A DNA stretch of 40,063 nt from Merdimonas sp963929015 (GCF_963929015.1 NZ_CAWVHE010000016.1:1-40063), one strand, 5' to 3'. Positions 15,721-25,008 are shown, counted from the stretch's first letter. Made by a program: numbers and translations. The notes: generated by a model not told the origin, from the sequence alone.

Positions 15721-18700
15721 CTAATATGGCTGAAAGAACTGATCTGCCAGTCTTTCTTCTTCTTCAAATTCCAGCATTGCCTGACGCCTTGCCGCCGGGC
15801 TCAAAGACACCATGTCATTGAGACGGCCGTACTTACCGGCAGTCACTGCGCTTTTCCTGTTATCCAGATACTGTTTTTCTGTCGTTTTAATATTCTTTCC
15901 GCGGATTTCCTGGAAATAATAGGTTACGATCTCATCACTGTACAGGATAAACTGTTTCACATATATATTTTCATATACAGGCATCAGCACCTCTGTGTGA
16001 TACCCAAGCTCCTCGCGTTTTCCTCTCCGCACTTTATAGAAAAGCTTCACCCTGCTTCCGGGAGCCGCCTGATACTCGATCATGGATTTATCGTGCAGCT
16101 GCACTTCCCGGATCCACTCTTCCTTAAACCGGAGATAAAACGGAAAGACGATCTGCTTTTCACACATTTCTCTTAAAACAGAATGGAGGATCTTCTCCAC
16201 ATCCGTTTTGTAATCCTGACCGGAATAATATTTCAGAAGCGCGATCTTGCAAATATCCGGAAGCTCTTCTTTCTGGTCACATTCGTTGGCAATGATCTCA
16301 AAGATACTTTTTTGCAGGACCCGTCCCTTCGTAACGTATTCCCTGGACACATAGGCAAGATATGCCTGTTTTAAACGAAAATATACGTTTCCGGACAGAT
16401 AATAGTCTTCAAAAATTTCTTCCTCTTCAAACAGATTTTCAGAAAACACCATCTGGGTAATGATCCGTTCTCCCACTTTTGCAGCAGGGATCCCATATCC
16501 CTTAAGCGCGTGCCAGAGAGCCATCATATCTCTGGTGGCGCCGCAGAAATAATTGGCCAGATACATCAGCGTTACCTTGTCATACTGCTGTCTCCGGAAA
16601 AGTTCAAAGCAAAGATAGGTCAGATAATCATCCTCTTCGTAATTATCTTCCCGGATCCTGCGGCTTAGAAGGCGAAACACCTCCCGTTCATCAAAAAGAG
16701 ACAGCCCTTTGTCCCGGATATTTTCAAATGTGAGTTCTTCCTTCTCCCGCTCTCGCTCCCAGATGCCTTCAGACGCCGCGTATTTCCGGCACATATCCAG
16801 AAACCTGGGCTCATAGAAGAGACGTTTGGTCTCGTAAGCGATAGAATCTGTATAATGCCGCCCGTCAACAGACTCCCAGACGATCCTGGACTCTTTATCG
16901 TAAAGATAGATCACAGCCCCGTTTTCCGGATCATAAGGCATTCTCTGACGGATCTGTCCGTCTTTTTCAATCACCAGCACGCAGTTCATATCCGGCACAC
17001 GGGTGCGTACCTCATAGGCAAAACAAACGTCCCGCATCGCTTCCATGCGTTCTGCGTCCATCTCTTCCTCCGTACAGAACCGCTTGTACAGAATCCGAAG
17101 AGACTCTGTGATATGACGCTTCATCAGCTGATCCCAGGCAAACTCCACCATCTGTTCCCTGTAACTTAAGTAAAGATCTCCAGCCTGCTCCTCATAAGTG
17201 ATCAGGTTGGCGTATAAAAGCGCCGCCTTTTTGTAATTCAGCGTATTTCCATGCATGAAATACAGAAGGATGGACTTAGGCAGAGGACCGTTTACATGAT
17301 CTTCTTCCAGAGTCATCATATAATACTCATAAAGCTGGGCGATCTTAAGCTCTGCATCTACCGCCCTCTGATACCACACAAAATAGCGGCCCTGGGTCTT
17401 ATTCCCCTTGATCAGCAGCGTACAGATCGTATTGAGGATCATGGGTTCGCTGTACATTTTATAGATCCTCTCCAGGATCCGGAACATAGAACCTTTGTAC
17501 TGCTTCTGCTGACTGACAAAATTAGAGACATAAAGTGCAAGCTCTTTGGTCATCAGCCGGTATTTTGCGGCAAAATTCAGCACCTGAAGCTCAAACGGCC
17601 CCAGTTTCTTCAGAAGAGTCGGTTTTTCCTGATAGCAAAGATAGGCTTCCAGATAAAAGGTAACACTGTGTACTTCGTATTCAAACTGCTGTTCCAGCAC
17701 TTCGATCCTCTTATATGCGTTCTTATACTTTGGATCCAGATTCAGCAGCATATACAGCAGCAGCCAGGAATCCTGATGGCGCATATAAGTTTTCCCGATC
17801 TCGTCCAGCACCCGCTCGATATGGTTCCCCTGGCCTCTGATCAGTGCTGTCAGATAAAGATAATAACAGTTGGTGATCGGATCTTTCCCGATGGCAAACC
17901 GGTTATAATTATAATTTTCCAGGATCCACTTTGCCTCTTCCACCCGATTTCCCAGAAGATAAATATTTGCCTGATACAGCTGATACATTTCACTTAACGG
18001 AAACATTTTCCGAAGCGTATTCATCTTTTCCACCGCACTCTCCACCCAGGCAGAGAGATCCGTCCGGCCGGCCACATAGCTAACATATTCTTTCAGGATC
18101 TGCGCCTCCAGGATCTCGGGAAGTCTGCGGTTCTCATCGTAATCTTTCTGGTTCTGAAGCACTTCGATCTCATACTCCAGAATCTCATAAGGCGTGATAA
18201 ATCTTAATTTTCCGAAATTACGTCCGCCGTGAAGATACTCCGGCCGGATGAGATACTCTACTTCATGCGTGTTTCCCACAAAATCTTCTGTGCTGATCTC
18301 AGATCTGGAAACGCGGATAAATCCCCCTTCTGTTTCGATACGGATGGGCATATATCCCCATGTATTCTTCATCAGCGTCAGGGTTCCCTTGGTAGACTCT
18401 TCCACATCCTCAAACAACATTCCTTCTCCTGGAAGAGTCAGGAAAATACACTCTTTCTGCTTGATCCCCACCAGGAATTCTTCCATTGCCTGATCCCCCA
18501 GGGACCACTTTCTCATATTGTCATACAAATAAAAGATGCGTTCATTTTCATATTTCAGGATCTCATAGAATTCTCTGGAGCGGAACAGCCTTCCAGCTTC
18601 CGAAAAGTCTTTGATGGCAAGTTTCCGGAAATCATCGGTGCTCTGTACTTTGCCGTAAGAAGTCATTACATACGGCTTCTCGATGATCGCAGTAAAAGAA

Positions 18701-19017
18701 AGCTCATACTCTCCTCCCGAGCAGACCACGGTAAACTTTCCCTTTTCCACATGGCCGGGCCGAAGCCCCCTTCCGTCATAAGTAAACTCTACTTTTGCCG
18801 GATTGCCCTCAAATCCCTGATCTTTAAAATGAATACGAAAAGAAGACGGGTAGACAAGCCCCCGTATCGTTCCTTTCGTATCCGCTTTCATAGTGAAACT
18901 TCCCCTGTATACTTCCCCTTCCCCGATGATAAGAACCAGATTCGTTTCATCAAATATGACGTCAGGCCGTACTAACTGAAAGTCTCCTTTTGAAAATTTC
19001 TGGATTTTGTTCTTCAA
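15721..19017 (-). CDS. large beta-sandwich plus helical-repeat protein (DUF5717-type), unknown function
   Basis: 1098 residues, no signal peptide or membrane segment, rich in Glu, Arg, Tyr and Leu. Residues about 1-115 are beta-rich (SFTMKADTKGTIRGLVYPSS), and a second similar stretch lies at about 195-295, suggesting two Ig-like sandwiches. From about 310 to 660 it is helical, with TPR-like features. A short beta segment (about 690-760) and another helical region follow, then a C-terminal beta domain (about 950-1050). I recall this family as DUF5717, found mainly in Lachnospiraceae, with unknown role. The start is TTG at 19017 after AGGTG; no ATG fits. It is the first and largest gene of a three-gene operon with its own promoter, next to the Hsp70-like gene, which suggests a client-binding or scaffold role (inference). 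Confidence 0.85.
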   Translation of the reverse strand: MKNKIQKFSKGDFQLVRPDVIFDETNLVLIIGEGEVYRGSFTMKADTKGTIRGLVYPSSFRIHFKDQGFEGNPAKVEFTYDGRGLRPGHVEKGKFTVVCSGGEYELSFTAIIEKPYVMTSYGKVQSTDDFRKLAIKDFSEAGRLFRSREFYEILKYENERIFYLYDNMRKWSLGDQAMEEFLVGIKQKECIFLTLPGEGMLFEDVEESTKGTLTLMKNTWGYMPIRIETEGGFIRVSRSEISTEDFVGNTHEVEYLIRPEYLHGGRNFGKLRFITPYEILEYEIEVLQNQKDYDENRRLPEILEAQILKEYVSYVAGRTDLSAWVESAVEKMNTLRKMFPLSEMYQLYQANIYLLGNRVEEAKWILENYNYNRFAIGKDPITNCYYLYLTALIRGQGNHIERVLDEIGKTYMRHQDSWLLLYMLLNLDPKYKNAYKRIEVLEQQFEYEVHSVTFYLEAYLCYQEKPTLLKKLGPFELQVLNFAAKYRLMTKELALYVSNFVSQQKQYKGSMFRILERIYKMYSEPMILNTICTLLIKGNKTQGRYFVWYQRAVDAELKIAQLYEYYMMTLEEDHVNGPLPKSILLYFMHGNTLNYKKAALLYANLITYEEQAGDLYLSYREQMVEFAWDQLMKRHITESLRILYKRFCTEEEMDAERMEAMRDVCFAYEVRTRVPDMNCVLVIEKDGQIRQRMPYDPENGAVIYLYDKESRIVWESVDGRHYTDSIAYETKRLFYEPRFLDMCRKYAASEGIWEREREKEELTFENIRDKGLSLFDEREVFRLLSRRIREDNYEEDDYLTYLCFELFRRQQYDKVTLMYLANYFCGATRDMMALWHALKGYGIPAAKVGERIITQMVFSENLFEEEEIFEDYYLSGNVYFRLKQAYLAYVSREYVTKGRVLQKSIFEIIANECDQKEELPDICKIALLKYYSGQDYKTDVEKILHSVLREMCEKQIVFPFYLRFKEEWIREVQLHDKSMIEYQAAPGSRVKLFYKVRRGKREELGYHTEVLMPVYENIYVKQFILYSDEIVTYYFQEIRGKNIKTTEKQYLDNRKSAVTAGKYGRLNDMVSLSPAARRQAMLEFEEEERLADQFFQPY

Positions 19018-19067
19018 GTCTCACACCTGCTTCTTTCATTTGTTTTCGATAGACATAATTATAATAA

Positions 19068-19097
19068 ATTATAGCATTGAACCTATATACATGGCAA
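19068..19097 (-). promoter_or_regulatory. promoter of the DUF5717 / Hsp70-like / TPR operon
   Basis: TTGCCA (19092-19097) and a perfect TATAAT (19068-19073) are separated by 18 bases, about 45 bases upstream of the TTG start. Confidence 0.7.
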
Positions 19098-19115
19098 TGC
19101 CGGATTTTTGAATTT

Positions 19116-19547
19116 TTAGGGATCTGACACATTATAAAGAACTTTTTCCAGCATATTCAGCAGCGCTTCTCTCTCTTTTCTGCTCATGCCAAGTGTAAGA
19201 TTCTTGTCAATTTTCTTTCTCTCCGTCTCCATCCGTCTCTGGATATCATAGGCCTTTTCAGTCGGATACACATTTTTACAGCGCTTATCTTTATTGCTTG
19301 GAACGATCAGAACAAATCCTTTCTCATCCAGACGCTTTAAAAGACCGGTAACCGTAGGGTTTTTCAGACTCAAAGCCCTCTCTATATCCCGCTGGGTCAC
19401 TTCTTCTTTCGCGCTGGTAAAAAGATAATCCAGCACCGCGCACTGGGACGCCGTAATCCCCAGCCGCCGCAGGCGTTTATTAAAATCTTTTTCATATACA
19501 TGATTGATCTGACTGATCAGAAATCCGGCCGATCTTTGTTCTTTCAT
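19116..19547 (-). CDS. MarR family transcriptional regulator
   Basis: 143 residues with the MarR winged-helix layout: N-terminal dimer helix, ITASQCAVLDYL, recognition region KNPTVTGLLKRLDEKGFV, and the wing with conserved Asp-Lys-Arg (SNKDKRCKNVYPTEKA). Such proteins repress transcription as dimers and often respond to small phenolics or antibiotics. The frame opens at ATG 19586, but GGAGG 9 bases before ATG 19547 is the better start. It lies between tRNA-Gly and the DUF5717 operon. A palindrome just upstream may be its operator. The target and ligand are unknown, and regulation of the DUF operon is possible by position only. Confidence 0.9.
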   Translation of the reverse strand: MKEQRSAGFLISQINHVYEKDFNKRLRRLGITASQCAVLDYLFTSAKEEVTQRDIERALSLKNPTVTGLLKRLDEKGFVLIVPSNKDKRCKNVYPTEKAYDIQRRMETERKKIDKNLTLGMSRKEREALLNMLEKVLYNVSDP

Positions 19548-19595
19548 TGCCTGTTCCCTCCACACATTCCTTCTGCTTTCCAGCATCCTGCCACC

Positions 19596-19611
19596 GCAGA
19601 TCAGAATCTGC
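19596..19611. promoter_or_regulatory. palindrome upstream of the MarR gene, possible operator
   Basis: GCAGAT-CAGA-ATCTGC is a perfect 6+4+6 inverted repeat about 50 bases before the MarR start codon. It fits a dimer-binding site, but no clear -10/-35 was seen around it. Confidence 0.35.
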
Positions 19612-19641
19612 CATATCCCGGCTTTATCACACCGCGGTTAT

Positions 19642-19679
19642 AAAAAAAAGGAATCTTCTATACAGATATAGAAGATTCC
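19642..19679 (-). terminator. terminator of tRNA-Gly
   Basis: A perfect 13-bp stem (19650-19662 with 19667-19679) with a 4-base loop and T8 lies about 10 bases after the tRNA 3' end. Confidence 0.92.
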
Positions 19680-19688
19680 TCTTTTCAG

Positions 19689-19761
19689 AGCGACAGACGG
19701 GGCTCGAACCCGCGACCCCGACCTTGGCAAGGTCGTACTCTACCAACTGAGCCACTGTCGC
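19689..19761 (-). tRNA. tRNA-Gly (anticodon GCC)
   Basis: A 73-base cloverleaf: acceptor GCGACAG paired with CTGTCGC, D arm, anticodon stem CGACC/GGTCG with loop TTGCCAA (anticodon GCC), T arm with TTCGAGC, and discriminator U. The 3' CCA is not encoded. It has its own strong promoter, an unusual leader palindrome and a terminator. Confidence 0.97.
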
Positions 19762-19766
19762 GTATT

Positions 19767-19800
19767 TAGTAGTTATCGTTCATCAGAACAATAACTACTA
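19767..19800. repeat. 34-base palindrome in the tRNA-Gly leader
   Basis: A near-perfect inverted repeat of 15 bp (one G-U in RNA) with a TGAT loop fills the space between the -10 element, which it overlaps, and the mature tRNA 5' end five bases away. It may be an operator at the start site or an RNA hairpin affecting 5' processing. Confidence 0.75.
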
Positions 19801-19825
19801 TACTGTATGTCTTAATAAATGTCAA
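19797..19825 (-). promoter_or_regulatory. promoter of tRNA-Gly
   Basis: TTGACA (19820-19825) and TATAGT (19797-19802) are separated by 17 bases, directly after the aspS gene. Confidence 0.85.
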
Positions 19826-19852
19826 CAACTTTTTTTATTTTTTTTACTTTTT

Positions 19853-21667
19853 TTAAATATCGCTTTCCATCTCCGCCGTTCTGTCCGCTTCCCGTACGAG
19901 AAGTCCCAGCTCATCCAGCTGCTTCTGGTCCGCAGGAGTAGGAGCTTCTGTCATCAGACAGGAGGCATCCTTGATCTTTGGAAATGCGATCACGTCCCGG
20001 ATACTGTCCTGTCCGGCCATCAGCATCACCAGCCGGTCCAGTCCATAGGCAAGCCCTGCATGAGGCGGAACGCCGTATTTAAATGCGTCCAGCAGAAATC
20101 CAAACTGCCTGTATGCCTGTTCTTTGGTAAAGCCAAGCACTTCAAACATTTTTTCCTGTATATGGTTCTGATGGATTCTTACACTTCCTCCGCCAATCTC
20201 ATTGCCGTTCAATACAATGTCATAGGCCTTCGCCCGCACTTTGCCCGGTTCTGTATCAATCAGAGGAAGATCCTCTTCCACAGGCATGGTAAAAGGATGG
20301 TGCATGGCCACATACCGGTTCTGCTCCTCGCTCCATTCAAGAAGAGGGAATTCTGTGATCCATACGAAACGGAATTCATCTTTGGAAAGAAGATCCAGCT
20401 GTTTAGCCAGTTCTACACGGAGCGCACCAAGACTGTCCCAGACAACCTTATTTTTATCTGCCGCAAACAAAAGCAGATCTCCAGGCTCCGCCTGCATTGC
20501 TTCTGTCAGGGCTTTCATCTCTTCTTCGCTCATAAACTTTGCAAAGGATGACTTTACGCTGCCATCCTCCTGAATGGCCGCATAAGCAAGCCCTTTTGCT
20601 CCATAATCCTTCACAAAAGCAGTCAGCTTGTCAATCTTCTTTCTGGGCATGCCTCCCTGGCCTTTTACATTGATGCCGCGAACACTTCCGCCCTCCAAAA
20701 GCGCTCCGGTAAATACGCCAAATCCGCAGTCCTTAACCACTTTAGATACATCAGTAAGCTCCATTCCGAAGCGGAGATCCGGCTTGTCAGATCCAAAACG
20801 GTCCATCGCCTCCTGCCAGGTCATACGCTGAATCGGAAGTTTCACTTCCACGCCCAGCACCTCACGGAAAACCCGTTCCAGATACCTTTCGTTTACTTCA
20901 ATTACATCGTCAACGTCTACAAAAGAAAGCTCCATGTCAATCTGAGTAAATTCCGGCTGCCGGTCCGCCCGCAGGTCCTCATCCCGGAAGCATCTTGCAA
21001 TCTGAATATAACGGTCCATACCGGAGCACATCAGCAGCTGCTTATAAAGCTGCGGGGACTGGGGAAGCCCGTAAAAACATCCCGGATGAATACGGCTTGG
21101 CACCAGATAATCCCGGGCCCCTTCCGGCGTAGTCTTGCCAAGCATGGGGGTCTCGACTTCCAGGAATCCTTCTTCCGCAAAGAACTGACGCGTCAGTGTC
21201 ATCACACGGCTCTTCATTTGAAGATTCCGCTGAAGGTCCGGTCTGCGAAGATCTAGATACCGATATTTCAGACGCACCTCTTCTTTAGTCTTTGAATTTT
21301 CCTCAATGGGAAACGGAGGAGTCTCGGATTCAGAAAGGATCCGAAGCTGTTCCGGAATGATCTCGATCTCTCCGGTAGAAAGATTGGCATTGACGGCACC
21401 GGAACGACGTTCCACCCTGCCCACAATCGCAACCACATACTCTGCGCGAAGCCTGGCTGCCTTTTCGATCAGCGCGCTGTCTGCCTTTCCTTCTTCAAAC
21501 ACCACCTGTATGATCCCTGAACGGTCTCTTACATCCACAAATACCAGTCCGCCTTTGTTGCGGTTCTTCTGCACCCATCCCATAACGGTAACGGTCTGCC
21601 CTTCCTGCGCCAGCGACAGTTCCCCGCAGCGATGCGTTCTTTTTAAGCCCTGCATTGACTCTGCCAT
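19853..21667 (-). CDS. aspS: aspartyl-tRNA synthetase
   Basis: AspS charges tRNA-Asp (or Asx in non-discriminating types). The 604-residue bacterial-type enzyme has an N-terminal OB-fold (VMGWVQKNRNKGGLVFVDVR), class II motif 2 (FRDEDLRADRQPEFTQID), the GAD insertion domain in mid-protein, and motif 3 (AYGLDRLVMLM). The frame is open to 21718, but AGGAGG 8 bases before ATG 21667 (MAESMQGL) marks the start. It is 25 bases downstream of hisS and the last gene of the recJ-apt-relA-hemZ-hisS run. No T-box leader is present. Confidence 0.97.
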   Translation of the reverse strand: MAESMQGLKRTHRCGELSLAQEGQTVTVMGWVQKNRNKGGLVFVDVRDRSGIIQVVFEEGKADSALIEKAARLRAEYVVAIVGRVERRSGAVNANLSTGEIEIIPEQLRILSESETPPFPIEENSKTKEEVRLKYRYLDLRRPDLQRNLQMKSRVMTLTRQFFAEEGFLEVETPMLGKTTPEGARDYLVPSRIHPGCFYGLPQSPQLYKQLLMCSGMDRYIQIARCFRDEDLRADRQPEFTQIDMELSFVDVDDVIEVNERYLERVFREVLGVEVKLPIQRMTWQEAMDRFGSDKPDLRFGMELTDVSKVVKDCGFGVFTGALLEGGSVRGINVKGQGGMPRKKIDKLTAFVKDYGAKGLAYAAIQEDGSVKSSFAKFMSEEEMKALTEAMQAEPGDLLLFAADKNKVVWDSLGALRVELAKQLDLLSKDEFRFVWITEFPLLEWSEEQNRYVAMHHPFTMPVEEDLPLIDTEPGKVRAKAYDIVLNGNEIGGGSVRIHQNHIQEKMFEVLGFTKEQAYRQFGFLLDAFKYGVPPHAGLAYGLDRLVMLMAGQDSIRDVIAFPKIKDASCLMTEAPTPADQKQLDELGLLVREADRTAEMESDI

Positions 21668-21692
21668 ATTCTTTTCCCTCCTGTATCCTCTC

Positions 21693-22958
21693 TTACAGCC
21701 TGTCTGCAGAATCTGCATAACAGTCTATCATCTCTGTGTACCCTTCTTCTGCCAGCTGTTCCTTTTGAAATTTTTTATTCTTCTTCATCTGAACGATCAG
21801 AACCTGACTGCCCTGATCCCGGTCTTTCTTTGCCTTTTCAAATACCTTAAGTAAAGCCTCCGCCGGAAGCTTCTTTTCCAGAAGATAAGCCTTTTTCTGT
21901 CGTGTCCCGGGAATCTGATACCCCTGTTCCAGAAGCAGCATCACAATTCTTTCAAATCCAATGGAAAATCCACAGGCCGGCGTATCCTGTCCGGTAAACT
22001 TTCCGATCATTTTATCGTATCGGCCTCCTCCTGCCACGGAACCTCCAAAATCGTCCATACGGATCTCAAAGATAGTACCGGTATAATACGACTGTCCTCT
22101 TACCATAGTGGGGTCAAACCGGATAGAGAACTCGCATTCTTTTGCAGCCTCCACGCTGGAAATAATCTGCTCCATCCCGTCTGCCGTCTCGTCTTTGAGC
22201 TGATCGCCCAGCTTTTCCTTCAGGTAACGGATCCCCGAGACATCTGACGGCGTTTCTTCAAACAGCGTGAGATATTTTTCCACACAGGCCTCCTCATATC
22301 CAAGCGCCTTCAGCTCGCTGGCAACGCCTTCTTTCCCGATCTTATCCATTTTATCCAGAATGATGAACACTTCATCATAGTCTTCCTCTTTGAAACCACT
22401 ATAGGCCGCCATGGCTTTCAGAATATTACGGTCGTTGATACACACCGTAAAGTGCTCAAAATGAATCTTCCCAAGTACCGCCGTGGTAGCCAGGATCAGC
22501 TCAATCTCTGCCAGGTTGCTTCCCTCTCCAAGGATATCAATATCGCACTGGGTAAACTGGCGAAATCTCCCCCGCTGCGGCCGGTCTGCTCTCCAGACAT
22601 TTCCGATCTGAAGCGCCTTGAAGGGAGACGGAAGTTCATTGGAGTGACTGGAATAATATCTGGCCAGAGGAACCGTAAGATCATAGCGAAGTCCGCTGTC
22701 CGCCAGGTCATTTTCTTCTTTTGCTTCTTCTATCTTAAGCTTTTCTCCCCGTTTCATAATTTTGAAGATCAGCTTTTCGTTGTCGCCCCCCTGTCTGCTG
22801 CACAGATTTTCAATGTGCTCCACGCAGGGCGTCTCAACAGACAGAAATCCATAACTTTTATATGTCTCTTTTATCAGCCCGATCAGATAATCCCGGATCT
22901 CCATTTCTCTTGGAAGAATATCCTTCATTCCAGTAACCGGCTTCTTCTTTAACGCCAT
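21693..22958 (-). CDS. hisS: histidyl-tRNA synthetase
   Basis: HisS attaches histidine to tRNA-His. 421 residues, with class II motifs GLRYDLTVPLARY and WRADRPQRGRFRQFTQCD, the histidine-binding GQSYYTGTIFE, and motif 3 GGGRYDKMIG. The C-terminal anticodon domain ends at LADRL-like residues. Two ATGs exist: 22964 is only one base from GGAG, while 22958 is 7 bases away and is preferred. The gene overlaps the end of hemZ by 10 bases, indicating translational coupling. Confidence 0.96.
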   Translation of the reverse strand: MALKKKPVTGMKDILPREMEIRDYLIGLIKETYKSYGFLSVETPCVEHIENLCSRQGGDNEKLIFKIMKRGEKLKIEEAKEENDLADSGLRYDLTVPLARYYSSHSNELPSPFKALQIGNVWRADRPQRGRFRQFTQCDIDILGEGSNLAEIELILATTAVLGKIHFEHFTVCINDRNILKAMAAYSGFKEEDYDEVFIILDKMDKIGKEGVASELKALGYEEACVEKYLTLFEETPSDVSGIRYLKEKLGDQLKDETADGMEQIISSVEAAKECEFSIRFDPTMVRGQSYYTGTIFEIRMDDFGGSVAGGGRYDKMIGKFTGQDTPACGFSIGFERIVMLLLEQGYQIPGTRQKKAYLLEKKLPAEALLKVFEKAKKDRDQGSQVLIVQMKKNKKFQKEQLAEEGYTEMIDCYADSADRL

Positions 22959-24376
22959 AACCATTCTCCTTTTCGCTCTGTCATCTCATCGATCCTGTCG
23001 ATATAGGCGTCTATCGCCTTTACATTCTCAATCCGTATCAGGTTTGTCATTTTTTTCTTCCTGCTTCCGGGCATGGGACAGGGTTTCTTTAGCACTATTT
23101 TGGAGGAAGCGCCAGCCCCTGCCGCCAGGATCGTCTGTTTTTCTTCCATAATAAGTATATTGTATATTCCCGCTTTGTCAACCTTTGCATAGCCTACATT
23201 CTCAAAATTCCCGGCAATATTTTTCTGCCGGTAAAGATAATAAGGCTCAAGTCCCATACGTTCTGCCGCAAGCGCTGCCTCTTTTGTCATGTCGGCAATC
23301 TCGTCCCCGGTCCCTGCTTTTTGATCTTCCCGCCCCATTCTGGCCGCGCGCTTAATGGCAAGCGCATGGACCGTCAGGCTGTCCGGACCAAGGGCCTCGA
23401 TCTTCCCAAGGGTATCCTGCATATCTTTTGCATCTTCTCCAGGAAGCCCGGCAATCAGATCCATATTAATATTGTCAAATCCAAGCCTGCGCGCTTTCTC
23501 AAACGCTTCCACCGTATCCTGTACCGTATGCTTTCTGCCCACCAGGTCCAGGGTCTTTTGCTGCATTGTCTGAGGATTGACCGAGATCCTGGTAATCCCA
23601 TGTTCCTGGATCACCTTTAATTTTTCTTCTGTGATCGTATCAGGCCTTCCTGCCTCCACCGTATATTCCAGAAGATTCCTGCAGTCAAATTTGTCAGCGA
23701 TATCATCCAGAAGCCGTTCCAGCTGAAGAGCAGATAAGGAAGTCGGGGTGCCGCCTCCAATATAAACAGCGTCCGGCTTTTTCCCTTCACAACGCTCTGA
23801 CAGGAACGAGAGTTCACGCATCAGAGCCTGCAGATAATCGTCCACCCGGTCTTTCCAGTCCAGAAGCGATCCGGAACTAAACGAGCAGTAGCTGCAGACA
23901 GTCGGGCAAAAGGGAATCCCGACATACAGGCTGAATCCCTTTTCCGGATCCAGCCGGCGCAGAAGACGTTCCTCTCTCCCGGCAATTTCCCAGGCAAGAA
24001 GAGCTTTCTCCTTACTGACCAGGTATTCCTTCTCAAACCACTCCAGGAACACATCCTTCTCCCAGTTTTCCTGTCTTTTTTGCATGGCAAGCTTTGTAGG
24101 CCTGACTCCGGTAAGGATCCCCCAGGGAAGTTTTCTTTCTGTCTTTTTTGCCAGCAGGTGGTACCAGTCCCTGTCCAGTTCCCTCTTTGCGGCGCCATCC
24201 AAAACACCCGCAGGCGCCTCCAGCGACAGTGAGGAGCCGTCCGCAAAATCCGCGCGGACAAAAGGAGAGGCTTTCTCCCCTGGCAGAGAAACCACCTCTT
24301 CTCCGGGGAAAAAAGCCTTCACCATATGATACGCATTATAATAATAAGATTCATCTCTGCATGAAATTCGGATCAT
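22949..24376 (-). CDS. hemZ: HemZ-type oxygen-independent coproporphyrinogen dehydrogenase
   Basis: A 475-residue radical-SAM enzyme of the HemN/HemZ family. The iron-sulfur cluster motif is CPTVCSYC (Cys157, Cys161, Cys164), preceded by YVGIPF and followed by YIGGGTPTSLS, both typical of HemZ. HemZ proteins have an extra N-terminal domain of about 150 residues, seen here. Family members are annotated as converting coproporphyrinogen III to protoporphyrinogen IX, but many Clostridia with hemZ lack a full haem pathway, so the true substrate here is uncertain. It is 3 bases downstream of the MBL gene and overlaps hisS. Confidence 0.93.
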   Translation of the reverse strand: MIRISCRDESYYYNAYHMVKAFFPGEEVVSLPGEKASPFVRADFADGSSLSLEAPAGVLDGAAKRELDRDWYHLLAKKTERKLPWGILTGVRPTKLAMQKRQENWEKDVFLEWFEKEYLVSKEKALLAWEIAGREERLLRRLDPEKGFSLYVGIPFCPTVCSYCSFSSGSLLDWKDRVDDYLQALMRELSFLSERCEGKKPDAVYIGGGTPTSLSALQLERLLDDIADKFDCRNLLEYTVEAGRPDTITEEKLKVIQEHGITRISVNPQTMQQKTLDLVGRKHTVQDTVEAFEKARRLGFDNINMDLIAGLPGEDAKDMQDTLGKIEALGPDSLTVHALAIKRAARMGREDQKAGTGDEIADMTKEAALAAERMGLEPYYLYRQKNIAGNFENVGYAKVDKAGIYNILIMEEKQTILAAGAGASSKIVLKKPCPMPGSRKKKMTNLIRIENVKAIDAYIDRIDEMTERKGEWLWR

Positions 24377-24379
24377 AGC

Positions 24380-25006
24380 CTACTCCTGAATAAATGGATT
24401 GTTGTCCCGCTCGTACCCGATCATGGTCTCTCCCATGTGTCCCGGGTATACATGAGTATCCGAAGGAAGGGTCATCAGCTTTTCCCGGATCCCCCTGATC
24501 AGAGCAGACATACTGCTCCCCTGAAAATCCGTCCGGCCTACGCTTCTCTGAAAGAGCGTATCCCCGCTGAAAAGCACCTTTTCAGATGCCACATAATAAC
24601 AGCAGCCTCCGGGCGTATGTCCCGGTGTGTGCAGCACCTGGAATTCATATCCTGCAAAAGATAATATCTGTCCGTCCCTCACAGGCTGCGCTCCCCGGAA
24701 CGTATATCCCGCCGTGTAAATGGCGGACTGGTTCCAGGCGGGATCTTCCAGCATCGGAAGATCTGATTCGTGTACATAGACCGGTACCTGAAACTCCTTC
24801 AGAAACCCATCGATCCCCATAATATGATCAAAATGACCGTGTGTCAGGAGGATCGCCTCTACCGTGATCCCTTCTTCACGGATATGATTGAGAATCTTCG
24901 GAGAGGCCGAAGCCGGATCGATCACCACTGCATGTTTTGTCTCCTCATTGACTGCCAGATAACAGTTGGTGCTGATAATTCCAGTCACAAATAATTCTAC
25001 TTTCAT
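24380..25006 (-). CDS. MBL-fold metallo-hydrolase, glyoxalase II-like
   Basis: 208 residues with the metallo-beta-lactamase metal motif THGHFDH (55-61), HTPGHTPGG, FSGDTLF and the late PGHMGET. These residues bind two metal ions. The size and motifs are those of the small YcbL/glyoxalase II-like group that hydrolyses thioesters, but the substrate is unknown. It lies 2 bases after relA and 3 bases before hemZ, an arrangement common in Clostridia. The ATG at 25006 overlaps the relA stop region, with AGGTTAAAG as ribosome site. Confidence 0.93.
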   Translation of the reverse strand: MKVELFVTGIISTNCYLAVNEETKHAVVIDPASASPKILNHIREEGITVEAILLTHGHFDHIMGIDGFLKEFQVPVYVHESDLPMLEDPAWNQSAIYTAGYTFRGAQPVRDGQILSFAGYEFQVLHTPGHTPGGCCYYVASEKVLFSGDTLFQRSVGRTDFQGSSMSALIRGIREKLMTLPSDTHVYPGHMGETMIGYERDNNPFIQE

Positions 25007-25008
25007 CT

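Noticed and set aside
19853..22958. T-box leader for aspS or hisS
   Set aside because: hisS starts inside hemZ and aspS 25 bases after hisS, so there is no leader, and no T-box consensus was seen.
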